A stretch of DNA of 64,000 nucleotides from an uncultured Bacteroidales bacterium (GTDB taxonomy: Bacteria > Bacteroidota > Bacteroidia > Bacteroidales > FEN-979), in assembly GCA_903959905.1 (NCBI GenBank), contig CAJBYO010000013.1, forward strand, positions 1 to 64,000, read 5' to 3'. Shown piece after piece: positions 12,401 through 18,026 of this stretch. Both the position numbers and the translations under genes were made by a program. Each line of letters opens with the position of its first letter. Positions within the stretch are counted from its first letter, which is position 1. Below the pieces are notes generated by a model that saw only the letters and a program-made list of their open reading frames with translations, was not told where the DNA came from and made no database searches.

Positions 12401-13524
12401 GTCCAACACCATTGCCATCGTTTACCAGCACGAGTGTTTGCAAGGATCAGGCAGCTTACTTCACTGATAAAACCAATTATTTCGGGCTTGACACAACCTC
12501 TGTCCGTATCTGGTATTTTAATGGGAATTCTGTGGCACCTGGAGATACATCCCAGGTTCATAATCCTTCTCACATCTATACCAAGATTCAGTACGATTCT
12601 GTAAAACTGTTCGTCAGCAATGCGTTTGGTTGCATGGATTCAATAACAAGGAAAATTAAGGTCCACGGGCTTCCGGTTGCCTCCTTTACGAATGCAGCCG
12701 CATGTTCAGGCAATACGACCTTATTCACAGACAAATCAGTATTTGCTGAAGCGGTATTATCTGCATGGAGATGGGGATTTGATGATCCCGCTTCTTCCAG
12801 TGATTCTGCCTTTGTAAATAACCCCGGCCACAGGTTTGATGCTGCAGGAGATTACCAGGTCTGGATGAGGGTTACCGACTTACTGGGTTGTTACAGCACG
12901 AAAGATTCAACCATCCATGTAAATGAAACGCCGGTCAGCTCATTTACCATTACTGATAATTTCAATGGCACCAAAGGACAGGTTCAGATGAACAATACCA
13001 CGATCGGCAGCAACGTAAGTTATGCATGGTCTTTTGAAAACGGACTTCCGACTACATCTTACGAAGCAGACCCGGTCACCCTGTTTAAAGACGATGGCAA
13101 ACATACCATACGCCTGATATCCACCAATACCTTTGACTGTGCTGATACCACTTACTACGATTATGAATTCTTCTTTGCCGGGCTATACGTGCCTAATGCA
13201 TTCTCCCCTACAAATACGAGTGCCAGTTACGCCGGTATCAGGTATTTTCTACCCGTCGGAATGAATCTTGATGAATACCAGGTCCAGGTTTTTGATTCCT
13301 GGGGGCATCTTTTGTGGGAGTCAACCAGGCTTAAAAATGAAAATGGCATACTGGGAATGCCTGCCGAGGGATGGGATGGCACATATGAAGGCCAACTCAT
13401 GCCCCAGGGAAATTACATCTGGAAAATCAGTGCAAAATTCCTTGACGGCTCACAATGGGAAGGCTCAGATATTGGTGTTGGAAAATCCAGAGGAACGTGG
13501 GGTACCGTAGTCTTAATTCGTTAA
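412..13524 (+). CDS. Giant T9SS type B secreted protein with 14-unit PKD-like repeat array
   Basis: The protein has 4370 residues from the ATG at 412. A GTG at 340 would add 24 residues, but only the ATG start places a normal signal peptide (about residues 1-33, hydrophobic core FLFPLFVAVFLLTSVF) at the N-terminus. After it come: about 1600 residues of assorted Ig/PKD-like beta-sandwich modules; an array of fourteen 96-residue PKD-like units (residues 1680-3023); a run of 80-90-residue modules sharing a Y.T..GM..Y.W...GG...V.W...G pattern (about 3124-3823); canonical PKD domains with motifs such as YMWNYGDG, WKWEWDDGTPD and WRWGFDDP; and a C-terminal gliding-motility/T9SS type B sorting domain (about 4258-4370, starting near YVPNAFSP). 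Such proteins cross the outer membrane by T9SS and act as surface adhesins or filaments. The exact ligand is unknown. The PorP/SprF gene follows by 18 nt. Confidence 0.9.
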   Translation: MNTTNTKHSGLFLFPLFVAVFLLTSVFSESVKAVPCGVTIATLTPCVCIGNTNPVHLIANPTGGSNPATYVYLWSTGASTKEIDVFPAITTTYSVTVTGGGCSATPVVQASITINAYNTPSASFTISPPPLPKKCASTEFTFIPPAVPPGEPTPVYSWTFVDQSVPPMPIAPSAQASPKRTFYKIGYGEFQVKVHLTVTRCGCQDDFEQLITVKQLPDVKLFATPANWTQCSMSSNFTLVVHPSVDDPLKNQDYKIDWESPNPLPTTGTKLFPFPVAGESNTYSGYNKWTVRYTVTSATNGCINDTVYSAFNGGNPYPALNCPGTVASTCDLPYPLDIPWNPAHMNNTPGTIYVFDYFDNDPGTVTTETRNYPLAGTGLQITYGVSSCGYTPTAPSPFAGTQNSFAIRCTVTNQCVTTGAFPPQIHDCFTGKYGNKPDPDFTIKDAAGNQITSGCTNAPITLTSTTTSLNSGGSVGDCSSAMTLNWVITPATYTIVSGLPTDPVFVVKFDPANTYTITLEASNTCPSSPASIIKSLCITDESPVALFDINVNPANPNSCSEVTLETVNSSSAADPCGLVHYTWSTTYNGGTCSGSPGTPVYVTGNSTSFEPVIKLVDPGTYILKLVVNNSCGSAEYTKTIVVKGPPKVTISTSSTPAAPPYCAGNTYTFNMNVESCFGTLIPGSENWYLDPPSPVPPYGIPPVTGLSFTPLLSAGPHTIIAEVENECGIGSKTINITLSVSPTMTLSIAPATSISVCSQDNICLIYPGLFVSSTATTFKWTSALITGSISGFTNNSGTAGTCITDILTNSLLTTGIVRYTITPATLGCDGPPVVLDVFVKPKPSLTVTNPAGPPFVESICNGDNTFIKLSTDIPSTISWVAPALTNVNPVSAGGGASPVTVTNTLTLANASNPGSAVYTFTVMSAGGCPGPGATVTENVNTIPVLTTLPLNKTICSTDYTGISLTPVTNNYSWTATLLSGSVTGFSGNSGTFINQQLTNVSSTTAGVVRYVITPQALPCSGSSYNFDVTVNPRPVPTITPCNATVFFGDVITYHTETGKSNYSWVVNGGSITGGGGTADDFVTVKWTSGTTGSVCVNYQLVTGSLGCAALAPVCCNVVVNPCPLTQTVTLQSAVNGSLQNYFCEGDPGIDVCVGNSEPGIYYEIIYSGTGTSVRNYTGGIGGGPFCFAPPLNITGTYYVQATNIASGCVVVFSPPFSILKVTPPGIPAVTPTGPECENPDGTPPGVVLGLSGWQTGIDYEWRLGLGPWTLSGGPPILTTALSPGQYFARAVDPITGCISNAANSVWVMPKPIKYALFPFGVLCGCRDITLTNSQAGFKYKLINQSTGVTTLWISTGGSHVFQNICDTGTYVIEAQDTITPPFCTQQMDWSLTLIENPHSYSLLPSGPNCQGVELKLANSDPGVVYELRYMVTGDAVKYMHSLLGGELNFGILGSSYSEGTYKIFAKQGTSVNTDSCVTEMFGQIDLCRNPTPKIISPSGATCSLTTSTITLFNPDPTVTYHLIKDGNTGSPLISLTVGTPTLVFNSVNCVPPLPVFPAGTYTIRAVHTCPSISCELEFGIVNIEPGPSVDAGIPDPLTECAGAATVIPLLGTAADYDPLSVTWKVLIGPGTVSPTNTLGTQYTPGSAPGTRILRLEVSGVNSCVGIKQHDDRTIIINTLGQVNDPTDQVVCNGASTAPVSFTTINTGGTNIYTWTNSTTNIGLAATGTGNIPSFQAINTGSAPVTATIIVTPHFTTGGVTCDGPPETFTITVNPSAEVDQPVSQVVCQGTAVAATNFTTTTTGGTATYTWTNSTTSIGLAPSGTGDIAAFTAINAGTSPVTATIVVTPHFENGTVTCDGPSKSFTVTVNPAAAVDQPASQVICNGSTTAAVSFTTTNTGGTVTYSWTNSTTTIGLAASGTGNIGTFTAINTGTSPVTATIIVTPHFENGSVTCDGSSKSFTVTVNPTGEVDQPQSQVLCNGSKTTPVNFTTTTTGGTATYTWTNSNTSIGLAANGTGNIAAFTALNTGTVPVIATITVTPHFENGLVVCDGPAKIFTVTVNPAAEAGQPVSQVVCHGGTTSAVTFTTTNTGGTVTFTWTNSNTNIGLASSGTGNIASFTADNTGTSPVTATITVTPHFANGAVSCDGPVKTFTITVNPTAQVNQPGSQVICNGSATAAVNFTSATSGGTSTYTWSNSTPAIGLPASGTGDIAAFTALNAGSAPVTATIIVTPHFEHGSVMCDGPAKTFTVTVNPTGEVDQPVSQVVCQGTAVAATNFTTTTTGGTATYTWTNSTTSIGLAPSGTGDIAAFTAINAGTSPVTATIVVTPHFENGTVTCDGPSKSFTVTVNPAAAVDQPASQVICNGSTTVAVSFTTTNTGGTVTYSWTNSTTTIGLAASGTGNIGTFTAINTGTSPVTATIIVTPHFENGSVTCNGSSKSFTVTVNPTGEVDQPQSQVLCNGSMTTPVNFTTTTTGGTATYTWTNSNTSIGLAANGTGNIPAFTALNTGTVPVTATITVTPHFENGLVVCDGPAKIFTVTVNPAAEVDQPVSQVLCNGDMTTVINFTTPNTGGTITFTWTNDTPGIGLAASGVGNIVPFAVVNTGTSPVTATITVTPHFESGLVICDGQPKSFTFTVNPTAQVDQPASQVVCNAGITSSIFFTTINTGGTVTYSWTNSVTTIGLAANGTGDIASFTAVNSGTIPVAATIVVTPHFESGSVVCDGPSKSFTITVNPTAEVDQPFSQVICNGSITAATIFTTANAGGTTTYTWTNDTPGIGLVSSGSGDIQAFTAINTGSVPVTATIIVTPHFENALLTCDGQPKSFTITVNPTAEVDQPSSQIVCQGAPTSLVVFTTLTTGGTTTYTWVNDTPGIGFPATGMGDIAPFFANNAGSGPVVATITVTPHFQHGPIICDGPAKSFTITVNPSAAVIQPVNQSVCSGSLTSAVNFTSSNTGGITTYTWTNSTTGIGLAGNGVGNIAAFIVVNTGILPVTATIVVTPHFENGSVICDGPSKSFTITANPTPLVPDQVSTICSGSQFLISPVNDPPLTVLPAGTTYSWSAPAVSSPLLIGGAAGTGMSGINGTLTNYSTSTQTAIYTVTPTSGTSGNCVGNSFTVTVEVVVAPTPTITSSAQAVTPCVNSSGNIYTTQPGMTNYLWSGIFPPNTYVTGPDPNSITVTWITPGIKSLTVSYSSPLCSQVMPPVPYQVFVEPQPVPSISTVPQGINECCIGDPAITFVTEDDMDTYVWTVNGGTKVAENGHTLSVVWNTVTSPSNITNVTVSYMNQFGCTAAAPTVYPFTVHALPPTPTINGDTAVCAGDVRTYSTEVGMADYQWSVFPVNNVTGLGTPVITVTWTEVGANLVTVYYKNSNGCYPASPRDTIINVYPLPVPEVEFGEQLVCDSTIYSYSTTPGKLFYEWSFDPGDASHIESGATTSSPTVHWIRGGVAVHHLFVNYSDAHGCRGIEPTPAYEVTVKELPVPSITSTFSDVCQYSDNNVYTTESGPLLGNYQWSVLPDGSITSGAGTPEITVTWNSTGAKTVSVTYTQDNCPATLLGLFSVAVNPLPNPSISGPDSVCQDKTETYVTQNNMSEYHWEVLGGTLQSADGLSFINVKWTDPGPRTISVNYKDAHGCKALFPTDSTVHVIGKPTLAISGPQNNICVGETGVYSTLPGQASYFWTIPSGSGTILSNGNYTVTVTWTTPGSQYLILKVTNDFGCDSVSNQYPVTVNPRPAISVNLGAPLTSCSDSLNNVYSTATGMSEYRWRISGGTFTSPPAITSNQVTVNWGATGPYWISVNYVNQYGCWAIADTLFEVSVSPRPKASFDYSIFSACDSSIILTNNSTPLNGSNTYMWNYGDGPAVMNQLPTFTHDYRSTNLHQPSYLVSLKVLNTNGCPDTASRMVRMQPCIQAGYMYNALLACSRYKVVFTDTSATPAQMVMHWKWEWDDGTPDTEYNNFKPAVTHIFQVAGTYHVRLTVGPVVPGIPASTVEQVIVISPTPLPSFTSTSVCKDQAAYFTDKTNYFGLDTTSVRIWYFNGNSVAPGDTSQVHNPSHIYTKIQYDSVKLFVSNAFGCMDSITRKIKVHGLPVASFTNAAACSGNTTLFTDKSVFAEAVLSAWRWGFDDPASSSDSAFVNNPGHRFDAAGDYQVWMRVTDLLGCYSTKDSTIHVNETPVSSFTITDNFNGTKGQVQMNNTTIGSNVSYAWSFENGLPTTSYEADPVTLFKDDGKHTIRLISTNTFDCADTTYYDYEFFFAGLYVPNAFSPTNTSASYAGIRYFLPVGMNLDEYQVQVFDSWGHLLWESTRLKNENGILGMPAEGWDGTYEGQLMPQGNYIWKISAKFLDGSQWEGSDIGVGKSRGTWGTVVLIR
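5449..9480 (+). repeat. In-frame tandem array of fourteen 288-bp units
   Basis: Fourteen consecutive 96-codon units fill exactly 4032 bp with no length change. Each follows the pattern DQPxSQVxCxG ... TYTWTN ... IGL..SGTG.I..FTA.N.G..PVTATI.VTPHF..G...CDG...FTVTVNP. Each unit has two cysteines (VCxG and CDG) that could form one disulfide per domain. The units resemble the PKD-like domains common in Bacteroidota surface proteins. Units 7-9 are near-identical copies of units 2-4. Confidence 0.93.
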
Positions 13525-13542
13525 TTTTTAATACCAGCCAAC

Positions 13543-14637
13543 ATGAAATTAAAAAACTATCAGGTAGTTATATTGACGCTGGCCATCTTCGGATTAAGTC
13601 AGGGTGTTTTCTCACAGGATATGAACTACACGCAGTATTTCAGCACACCGATGTATTATAATCCTGCATTAACCGGGATAAGTACAGGGGTGAGGGCCAG
13701 GTTCTTATTCCGCGATCAGTGGCCGTCATTGCCGATGCCGTTCAAATCGTACTATTTTTCTGCTGATCTTGGCGACAGGAGCCTTCCGGGTTCCGGAGGG
13801 CTCGGGATCATGATAAACCAGGATACGCCCGGAGTTGGGTTGATCAATAATTTTGGGGCGGCACTTACAATCGGAGCGCGGATCCGCCTTAACAGTTTCA
13901 TGGTCACACAGATTGGTATCAAAGCCGGTATCATGCAGCGCAGGGTAAACTGGGATGACCTTGTTTTTGCCAGTCAATTGGATCCCAGGTATGGCAATAT
14001 TTATGTTTCTTCATTTATTCCACCTGATGCAAACAAGCGGGTTGTTCCTGATTTTGGCGTTGGCGGACTGGTGCAGTTTCTAAATCCGGATGGCAATGTA
14101 GGAGGAACAATAGGGCTTGCGGTTGATCATGTTTTTCAGCCGGATGTAAGCTTTCTGTCAACAGGTGCATCCCCGTATCCCCGAAAATGGGTTGGTCATG
14201 CTGACCTTCTGATCATCGCAGGGCAAGCCGGATCTTCTTCCGCCCGTTCACCTGGAAGCGATGAGCCCCTGAAAATCAACCTGGGCGGTATCTACCAGAA
14301 CCAGGCTGATCTGAACTCCTTGCAGGTTGGATTTAACCTGCTTAAATTCAATATATACCTTGGTGCATGGTTTAAGTCCACAATGACAGGCACTGTTAAC
14401 AACGCTTTGGCCCTTGTTGCCGGTTACCGTTACCAGTTCTATGAGGATATGAATTTAAAGTTTATGTACAGTTATGATCTTCAGATGTCAGGTGCCTTGC
14501 AGGGAACCGGCGGTGCACATGAGATCAGCCTGATCCTTGAGTTTGACAAGGTCTCCATATTCGGAGGTGGTGGCAGCAGTGCGGCACCTGGCAGGGGTTA
14601 TCGGCCGGGGGCGATTGAGTGTCCTACTTTTTATTAG
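13543..14637 (+). CDS. PorP/SprF family type IX secretion membrane protein
   Basis: This 364-residue protein has a signal peptide (about residues 1-25, ending FSQ) followed by the hallmark PorP/SprF opening DMNYTQYFSTPMYYNPALTG. The remainder alternates short hydrophobic and polar strands, as in an outer-membrane beta barrel. Members are T9SS-associated outer-membrane proteins, and specialised paralogues sit directly downstream of a type B cargo gene and are needed for its secretion or surface attachment. Here it follows the giant gene by 18 nt in the same direction, so the two are probably co-transcribed and functionally paired. The pairing is inferred from position. Confidence 0.92.
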   Translation: MKLKNYQVVILTLAIFGLSQGVFSQDMNYTQYFSTPMYYNPALTGISTGVRARFLFRDQWPSLPMPFKSYYFSADLGDRSLPGSGGLGIMINQDTPGVGLINNFGAALTIGARIRLNSFMVTQIGIKAGIMQRRVNWDDLVFASQLDPRYGNIYVSSFIPPDANKRVVPDFGVGGLVQFLNPDGNVGGTIGLAVDHVFQPDVSFLSTGASPYPRKWVGHADLLIIAGQAGSSSARSPGSDEPLKINLGGIYQNQADLNSLQVGFNLLKFNIYLGAWFKSTMTGTVNNALALVAGYRYQFYEDMNLKFMYSYDLQMSGALQGTGGAHEISLILEFDKVSIFGGGGSSAAPGRGYRPGAIECPTFY

Positions 14638-14904
14638 CATACTGCATGCCAAAGCGTCCGAAGATTTTGTCACCAATACATCGCAAAAGTGGGTTACATA
14701 AATGGATGAAAACTGCAACTGACAACAGAACAATGAACCCTGTCTCCTAATCCCGGATCTTGTTGGTGTATTCAATTCATTGTAGAAAAAGAAATATAGG
14801 CAGTGAACTTGCTAAATGGTCATGATGCATGAATCCTTTGGAGTAATGTTGGCTGTTGACCAGCCTGCCAAAATCAAACCTTTCATCCAACTAAAAATGG
14901 TCGT
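14638..14904. other. Intergenic region with no recognised feature
   Basis: This 267-nt stretch between the PorP/SprF gene and the beta-propeller gene contains no convincing ORF, strong hairpin or short tandem array. A promoter for the downstream gene is expected, but I cannot place a clear TAnnTTTG element. Confidence 0.5.
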
Positions 14905-16599
14905 ATGAAAAAAATATTTCTTCAGTTAGCAATTGCATCCATTTTATCCCTGATAAATGCGACAAATTATGCCCAAACCCCAACCTGGAACTGGGCCCAA
15001 AGCGCAGGGGGAAGTAACAATGACATCATAAATTGCATTGCCCACGATGCAGCCGGAAACATCTATGCAACAGGTTTTTTCCAGAGCGACACGCTGCACA
15101 TCGGCAATTTCAACTTACCCACCGCAGGATATTTTGATATTTTTATTGCCAAATACGATGCCGCCGGCAATGTGCTATGGGCAAAAAGCGCTGGCGGGGC
15201 TGAGTCGGATGTAGCGGTTAGCATTGCTGTCGATGCAAGTGGCAACTCATACATTACCGGTAGTTTTCAGAGTGATACCCTTAAAATCGGGAACCTGGCG
15301 TTAGCCAATCCCAATCAGGTGTTGAACCAGGCAATCTTTTTCGCAAAGTATGACCCCAGCGGAAACCTGCTATGGGCAAGCGCGACAGGAGGAGGGATGA
15401 GTGACCGGGGGAACAGTGTTGCGGTGGACGATGTTGGGAACATCTATCTGGCCGGATCCTTTCAAAGTTCCTCCATTACTTTCGGAAATACCGTTTTATC
15501 AAATTCAGGAGGGGGGAGCAGCGATGATATTTTTATTGTGAAGTATCGGCCGTCAGGGAGTGCCATCTGGGCGCACAGCGCAACCGGAAGCTCCTACGGC
15601 TGGGATCATGTGAATTGCCTTGCAACAGATCCCGGATGCAGTGTGTATATAACAGGATACTTCTCCGGGGAATTCCTGACCTTTGGGAACCATACACTGT
15701 CCTCTGATGCAAGTGGGGACATATATGTTGCGAAGTACGACTCCTCCGGGAATGCCCTGTGGGCAAATATTGCCGGTGGAACGCTCAATGAATGGGGCAA
15801 CGCGCTGGCCACGGATTCACAGGATAACGTTTATCTCACAGGTGCGTTTTCAAGTCCGACCATCAACTTTGGGAATATTACCCTCACAAACAGTTATCAG
15901 GGCGGATCCAGCAGACTGGAGTTTTTTATTGCGGGATATGATGGTTCGGGAAATGTGAAATGGGCTGAAAGCGCCGGACAAACAGATCATGAAGAAGGCC
16001 TGGGAATTACGACAGACTCAAACGGCAATGTATACGTATCGGGTCGTTTTGACGGGCCGTCAATAACATTTGGCAGCCATACATTGACAGGTACGCTGGA
16101 TTTCTTTCTGGTAAAGTATGATTCCCTGGGAAATGCAAAGTGGGCAGAAGGTGCCGGCAGCAAAAGCTTTGAAGCAGCTCAAACGGTAACAGCCGATGAT
16201 TACGGTCATGTCTATGTCGCAGGACAATTTTATTCGCCTTCCATCGTAATCGGAACTACAACACTTACCAACTCAGGAGTGCCCAACAGTGCAGAAATCT
16301 TTATTGCCAAAATGGTCGTTGATCTGAGTATTGGTATTCAGCCAGCCGGTCTTTCCATTGAAAATCAGCCGGTCATTTTCCCTAATCCGGCACAGGACAG
16401 AATTTTAGTTTCAATCCCCGGGATTCTGAACCCTGTTAATCTCTCCATATACAATGCCCTGGGGGAAAAACTGTTCACCAAGCAATCCAGTGTTTTTGTT
16501 AATACTGAAATTGATATTTCAAAATTTGCAGAAGGGATCTATTTTCTGAGGATAGAATGTAAAGAACGAGCCCGGGTCAGAAAGTTTGTGAAATTGTAA
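14905..16599 (+). CDS. SBBP-repeat beta-propeller protein with T9SS type A sorting domain
   Basis: This 564-residue secreted protein has a signal peptide (about residues 1-24, ending NYAQ). It is then filled with SBBP repeats of about 50 residues. Each has a core such as GNIYATGFFQSDTLHIG followed by FIAKYDAAGNVLWAKSAGG, and about eight or nine can be traced to residue ~470. SBBP units fold as beta-propeller blades. The last ~80 residues are a T9SS type A sorting domain (start VIFPNPAQDRILVSI, end VRKFVKL). It is expected to be secreted through the outer membrane and anchored or released at the surface. The binding target is not evident. It is separated from the PorP gene by 267 nt and is probably a separate transcription unit. 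Confidence 0.9.
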   Translation: MKKIFLQLAIASILSLINATNYAQTPTWNWAQSAGGSNNDIINCIAHDAAGNIYATGFFQSDTLHIGNFNLPTAGYFDIFIAKYDAAGNVLWAKSAGGAESDVAVSIAVDASGNSYITGSFQSDTLKIGNLALANPNQVLNQAIFFAKYDPSGNLLWASATGGGMSDRGNSVAVDDVGNIYLAGSFQSSSITFGNTVLSNSGGGSSDDIFIVKYRPSGSAIWAHSATGSSYGWDHVNCLATDPGCSVYITGYFSGEFLTFGNHTLSSDASGDIYVAKYDSSGNALWANIAGGTLNEWGNALATDSQDNVYLTGAFSSPTINFGNITLTNSYQGGSSRLEFFIAGYDGSGNVKWAESAGQTDHEEGLGITTDSNGNVYVSGRFDGPSITFGSHTLTGTLDFFLVKYDSLGNAKWAEGAGSKSFEAAQTVTADDYGHVYVAGQFYSPSIVIGTTTLTNSGVPNSAEIFIAKMVVDLSIGIQPAGLSIENQPVIFPNPAQDRILVSIPGILNPVNLSIYNALGEKLFTKQSSVFVNTEIDISKFAEGIYFLRIECKERARVRKFVKL

Positions 16600-16680
16600 A
16601 ACTGGCAGTTAAGTAAATACTTCGATCATTGCATAACAGCGAAGGACGGTTGTTACTATCCTTTTAAATCAAAACACCCA

Positions 16681-16727
16681 AATCTGCGCCTTAATCTGCG
16701 CCTTAATCCGCGCAAATCTGCGAGAAA
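16681..16727. repeat. Short tandem repeat, family R2 (AATCTGCGC units), copy a
   Basis: Four degenerate 10-12-bp units (AATCTGCGCCTT, AATCTGCGCCTT, AATCCGCGCA, AATCTGCGAG) lie about 110 nt upstream of the transposase gene. A longer, inverted-repeat version of the same family fills 20203-20333. Confidence 0.75.
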
Positions 16728-16835
16728 CAATTTGCCCGCTTGATTTCAGCATACCCTTTCCTTGTAATCAAAAAAAAGTTATCAACACCCCCACAACCTT
16801 TCCTACCCTTCCCCGATTAAGCGGAAACTCTGCTT

Positions 16836-17399
16836 ATGAAAACAACACTTTTGGAACCGGGGAAGTACTATCATGTATACAACCGGGCAAAAAACGGCGA
16901 TCCGCTGTTTGAAGATGAAGAGGCATGCCGCTTCTTCCTGAAACTCTACCAGGCGCATATCTGTCCCATCGCGGAAACCTATGCCTATTGCCTGCTGAGC
17001 GACCACCTGCATTTCCTGATCCGTATCCGCGACGAGGCCGACGGTAGCCTTTACAAACCTTTTGCCATGCTCTTCAACGCGTATTCAAAAGGGTATAACA
17101 AACACAATGAAAAGGAGGGCAAGGTGTTCAAATTCAAACTCAAACACAAAGAGATCCGTTCAGATGAAGCACTGCAGGAAATGATCCGGTATGTAAACCA
17201 GAATCCATGGAAACACGGAGCCACCGAGCACCCGGCAAACTACCGCTTCTCCTCCTTCCGGGCCACCATGACCACAAGCCACACACTGGTGGCAAAGGAG
17301 CAGGTACAGGAGTATTTCGGAACCCATGAGAACCTGGCGACAAACCTGCTGGCCAATGTGGACGAAGTGGCGATAAAAACCCTAATTCTGGAAGAATAG
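16836..17399 (+). CDS. REP-associated tyrosine transposase-like protein (Y1/HUH, RAYT)
   Basis: The protein has 187 residues. The N-terminus (EPGKYYHVYNRAKNG) and the metal-binding HLH motif (H57-L-H59, in SDHLHFLIR) identify the Y1 transposase/RAYT superfamily of single-strand HUH nucleases. The HUH signature is in the HxH form common in RAYTs, and candidate catalytic tyrosines are Y83 and Y87 (AYSKGYNKHN). RAYTs are normally single-copy, domesticated-looking enzymes that mobilise or maintain REP palindromes rather than a full IS. No IS200-type ends or tnpB were found here. Instead, short-repeat family R2 lies just upstream and family R3 just downstream, both with relatives elsewhere in the window. 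The gene looks intact. Confidence 0.85.
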   Translation: MKTTLLEPGKYYHVYNRAKNGDPLFEDEEACRFFLKLYQAHICPIAETYAYCLLSDHLHFLIRIRDEADGSLYKPFAMLFNAYSKGYNKHNEKEGKVFKFKLKHKEIRSDEALQEMIRYVNQNPWKHGATEHPANYRFSSFRATMTTSHTLVAKEQVQEYFGTHENLATNLLANVDEVAIKTLILEE

Positions 17400-17403
17400 A
17401 GCC

Positions 17404-17520
17404 AATTTACGATTGGACGATTCTAGATTGCAGATTGAATTTAAATAATTGACGATCTACGATTGGTAACGCTATCAATCGGAAATCGGAAATCATGCAA
17501 TTTATTCGTAAATCGTAAGT
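17404..17520. repeat. ACGATT/AGATT short-repeat element, family R3
   Basis: Successive ACGATT, ACGATT, AGATT, AGATT, ACGATC, ACGATT cores spaced 8-11 bp apart begin 5 nt after the transposase stop. TTTACGATT at the left edge and AATCGTAA at the right edge are inverted, so the whole element can fold back on itself. A related perfect palindrome sits at 50792-50810. It fills the gap to the four-helix-bundle gene. Confidence 0.7.
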
Positions 17521-17568
17521 CTAAAATAGACAGTAAACTATTATTAACAAGATAAATATCAAATTAAT

Positions 17569-17943
17569 ATGAATAGTGAAGACCTCAAGCTCCGTGTCCG
17601 CAATTTCGGTATTAGGGTACTGAAGATGTCTGAACATTTGCCGAAAAAAGATTCAGCCAACATTATCTCCCAGCAAATTATCAGGTCGGCATCCTCGGCC
17701 GGGGCTAATTATCGGGCGGCCTGCCGGTCAAAATCCCCAAGGGATTTTATCAATAAAATGAAAATAGTGGAGGAAGAACTGGATGAAACAGAGTTCTGGT
17801 TATTGATGATAGATGAAATGGCCTATGTTCCCCCGGAGAAGCTAAAAGAACTAAAGCAGGAAGCCCATGAATTGCTTTCAATCGTTGTGAAAAGCGTTAT
17901 AACTGCGAAGAACAATCAAAAGTTGAAGAAGGCAGAGAGCTAA
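17569..17943 (+). CDS. Four helix bundle protein (S23/IVP family)
   Basis: This 124-residue all-helical protein matches the four-helix-bundle family first found in 23S rRNA intervening sequences. The signature region (residues ~30-60) reads NIISQQIIRSASSAGANYRA followed by ACRSKSPRDFINKMKIVEEE, and DETEFWL occurs near residue 65. The family forms ring-shaped pentamers related in fold to the Avd protein of diversity-generating retroelements, but the cellular role of free-standing members is unknown. Here it is not in rRNA and no reverse transcriptase is nearby. It is bracketed by R3 repeat DNA upstream and a long hairpin (17946-18007) downstream, which recalls the inverted-repeat ends of rRNA intervening sequences. 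Confidence 0.88.
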   Translation: MNSEDLKLRVRNFGIRVLKMSEHLPKKDSANIISQQIIRSASSAGANYRAACRSKSPRDFINKMKIVEEELDETEFWLLMIDEMAYVPPEKLKELKQEAHELLSIVVKSVITAKNNQKLKKAES

Positions 17944-17945
17944 GT

Positions 17946-18007
17946 GGGGAGAATGGAGATATTTACGAATATGGGATTTGTCCATATCCGTAAATCATTT
18001 TTCTCCT
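17946..18007. repeat. Long imperfect hairpin downstream of four-helix-bundle gene
   Basis: ATTTACGAATATGG and CCATATCCGTAAAT pair with one mismatch over 14 bp around a GATTTGT loop. Outer GGAGAA and TTCTCC extend the stem across internal loops. There is no U-run directly after it, so it is not a standard terminator. The ATTTACG core matches the R3 element on the other side of the gene. Confidence 0.7.
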
Positions 18008-18026
18008 ATCTTTAAAGAAAAAATCA

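Noticed and set aside
17569..17943. Diversity-generating retroelement (Avd-like accessory protein)
   Set aside because: The fold is related to Avd, but no reverse transcriptase and no template/variable repeat pair are seen nearby.
17569..17943. 23S rRNA intervening sequence
   Set aside because: No rRNA sequence surrounds the gene.
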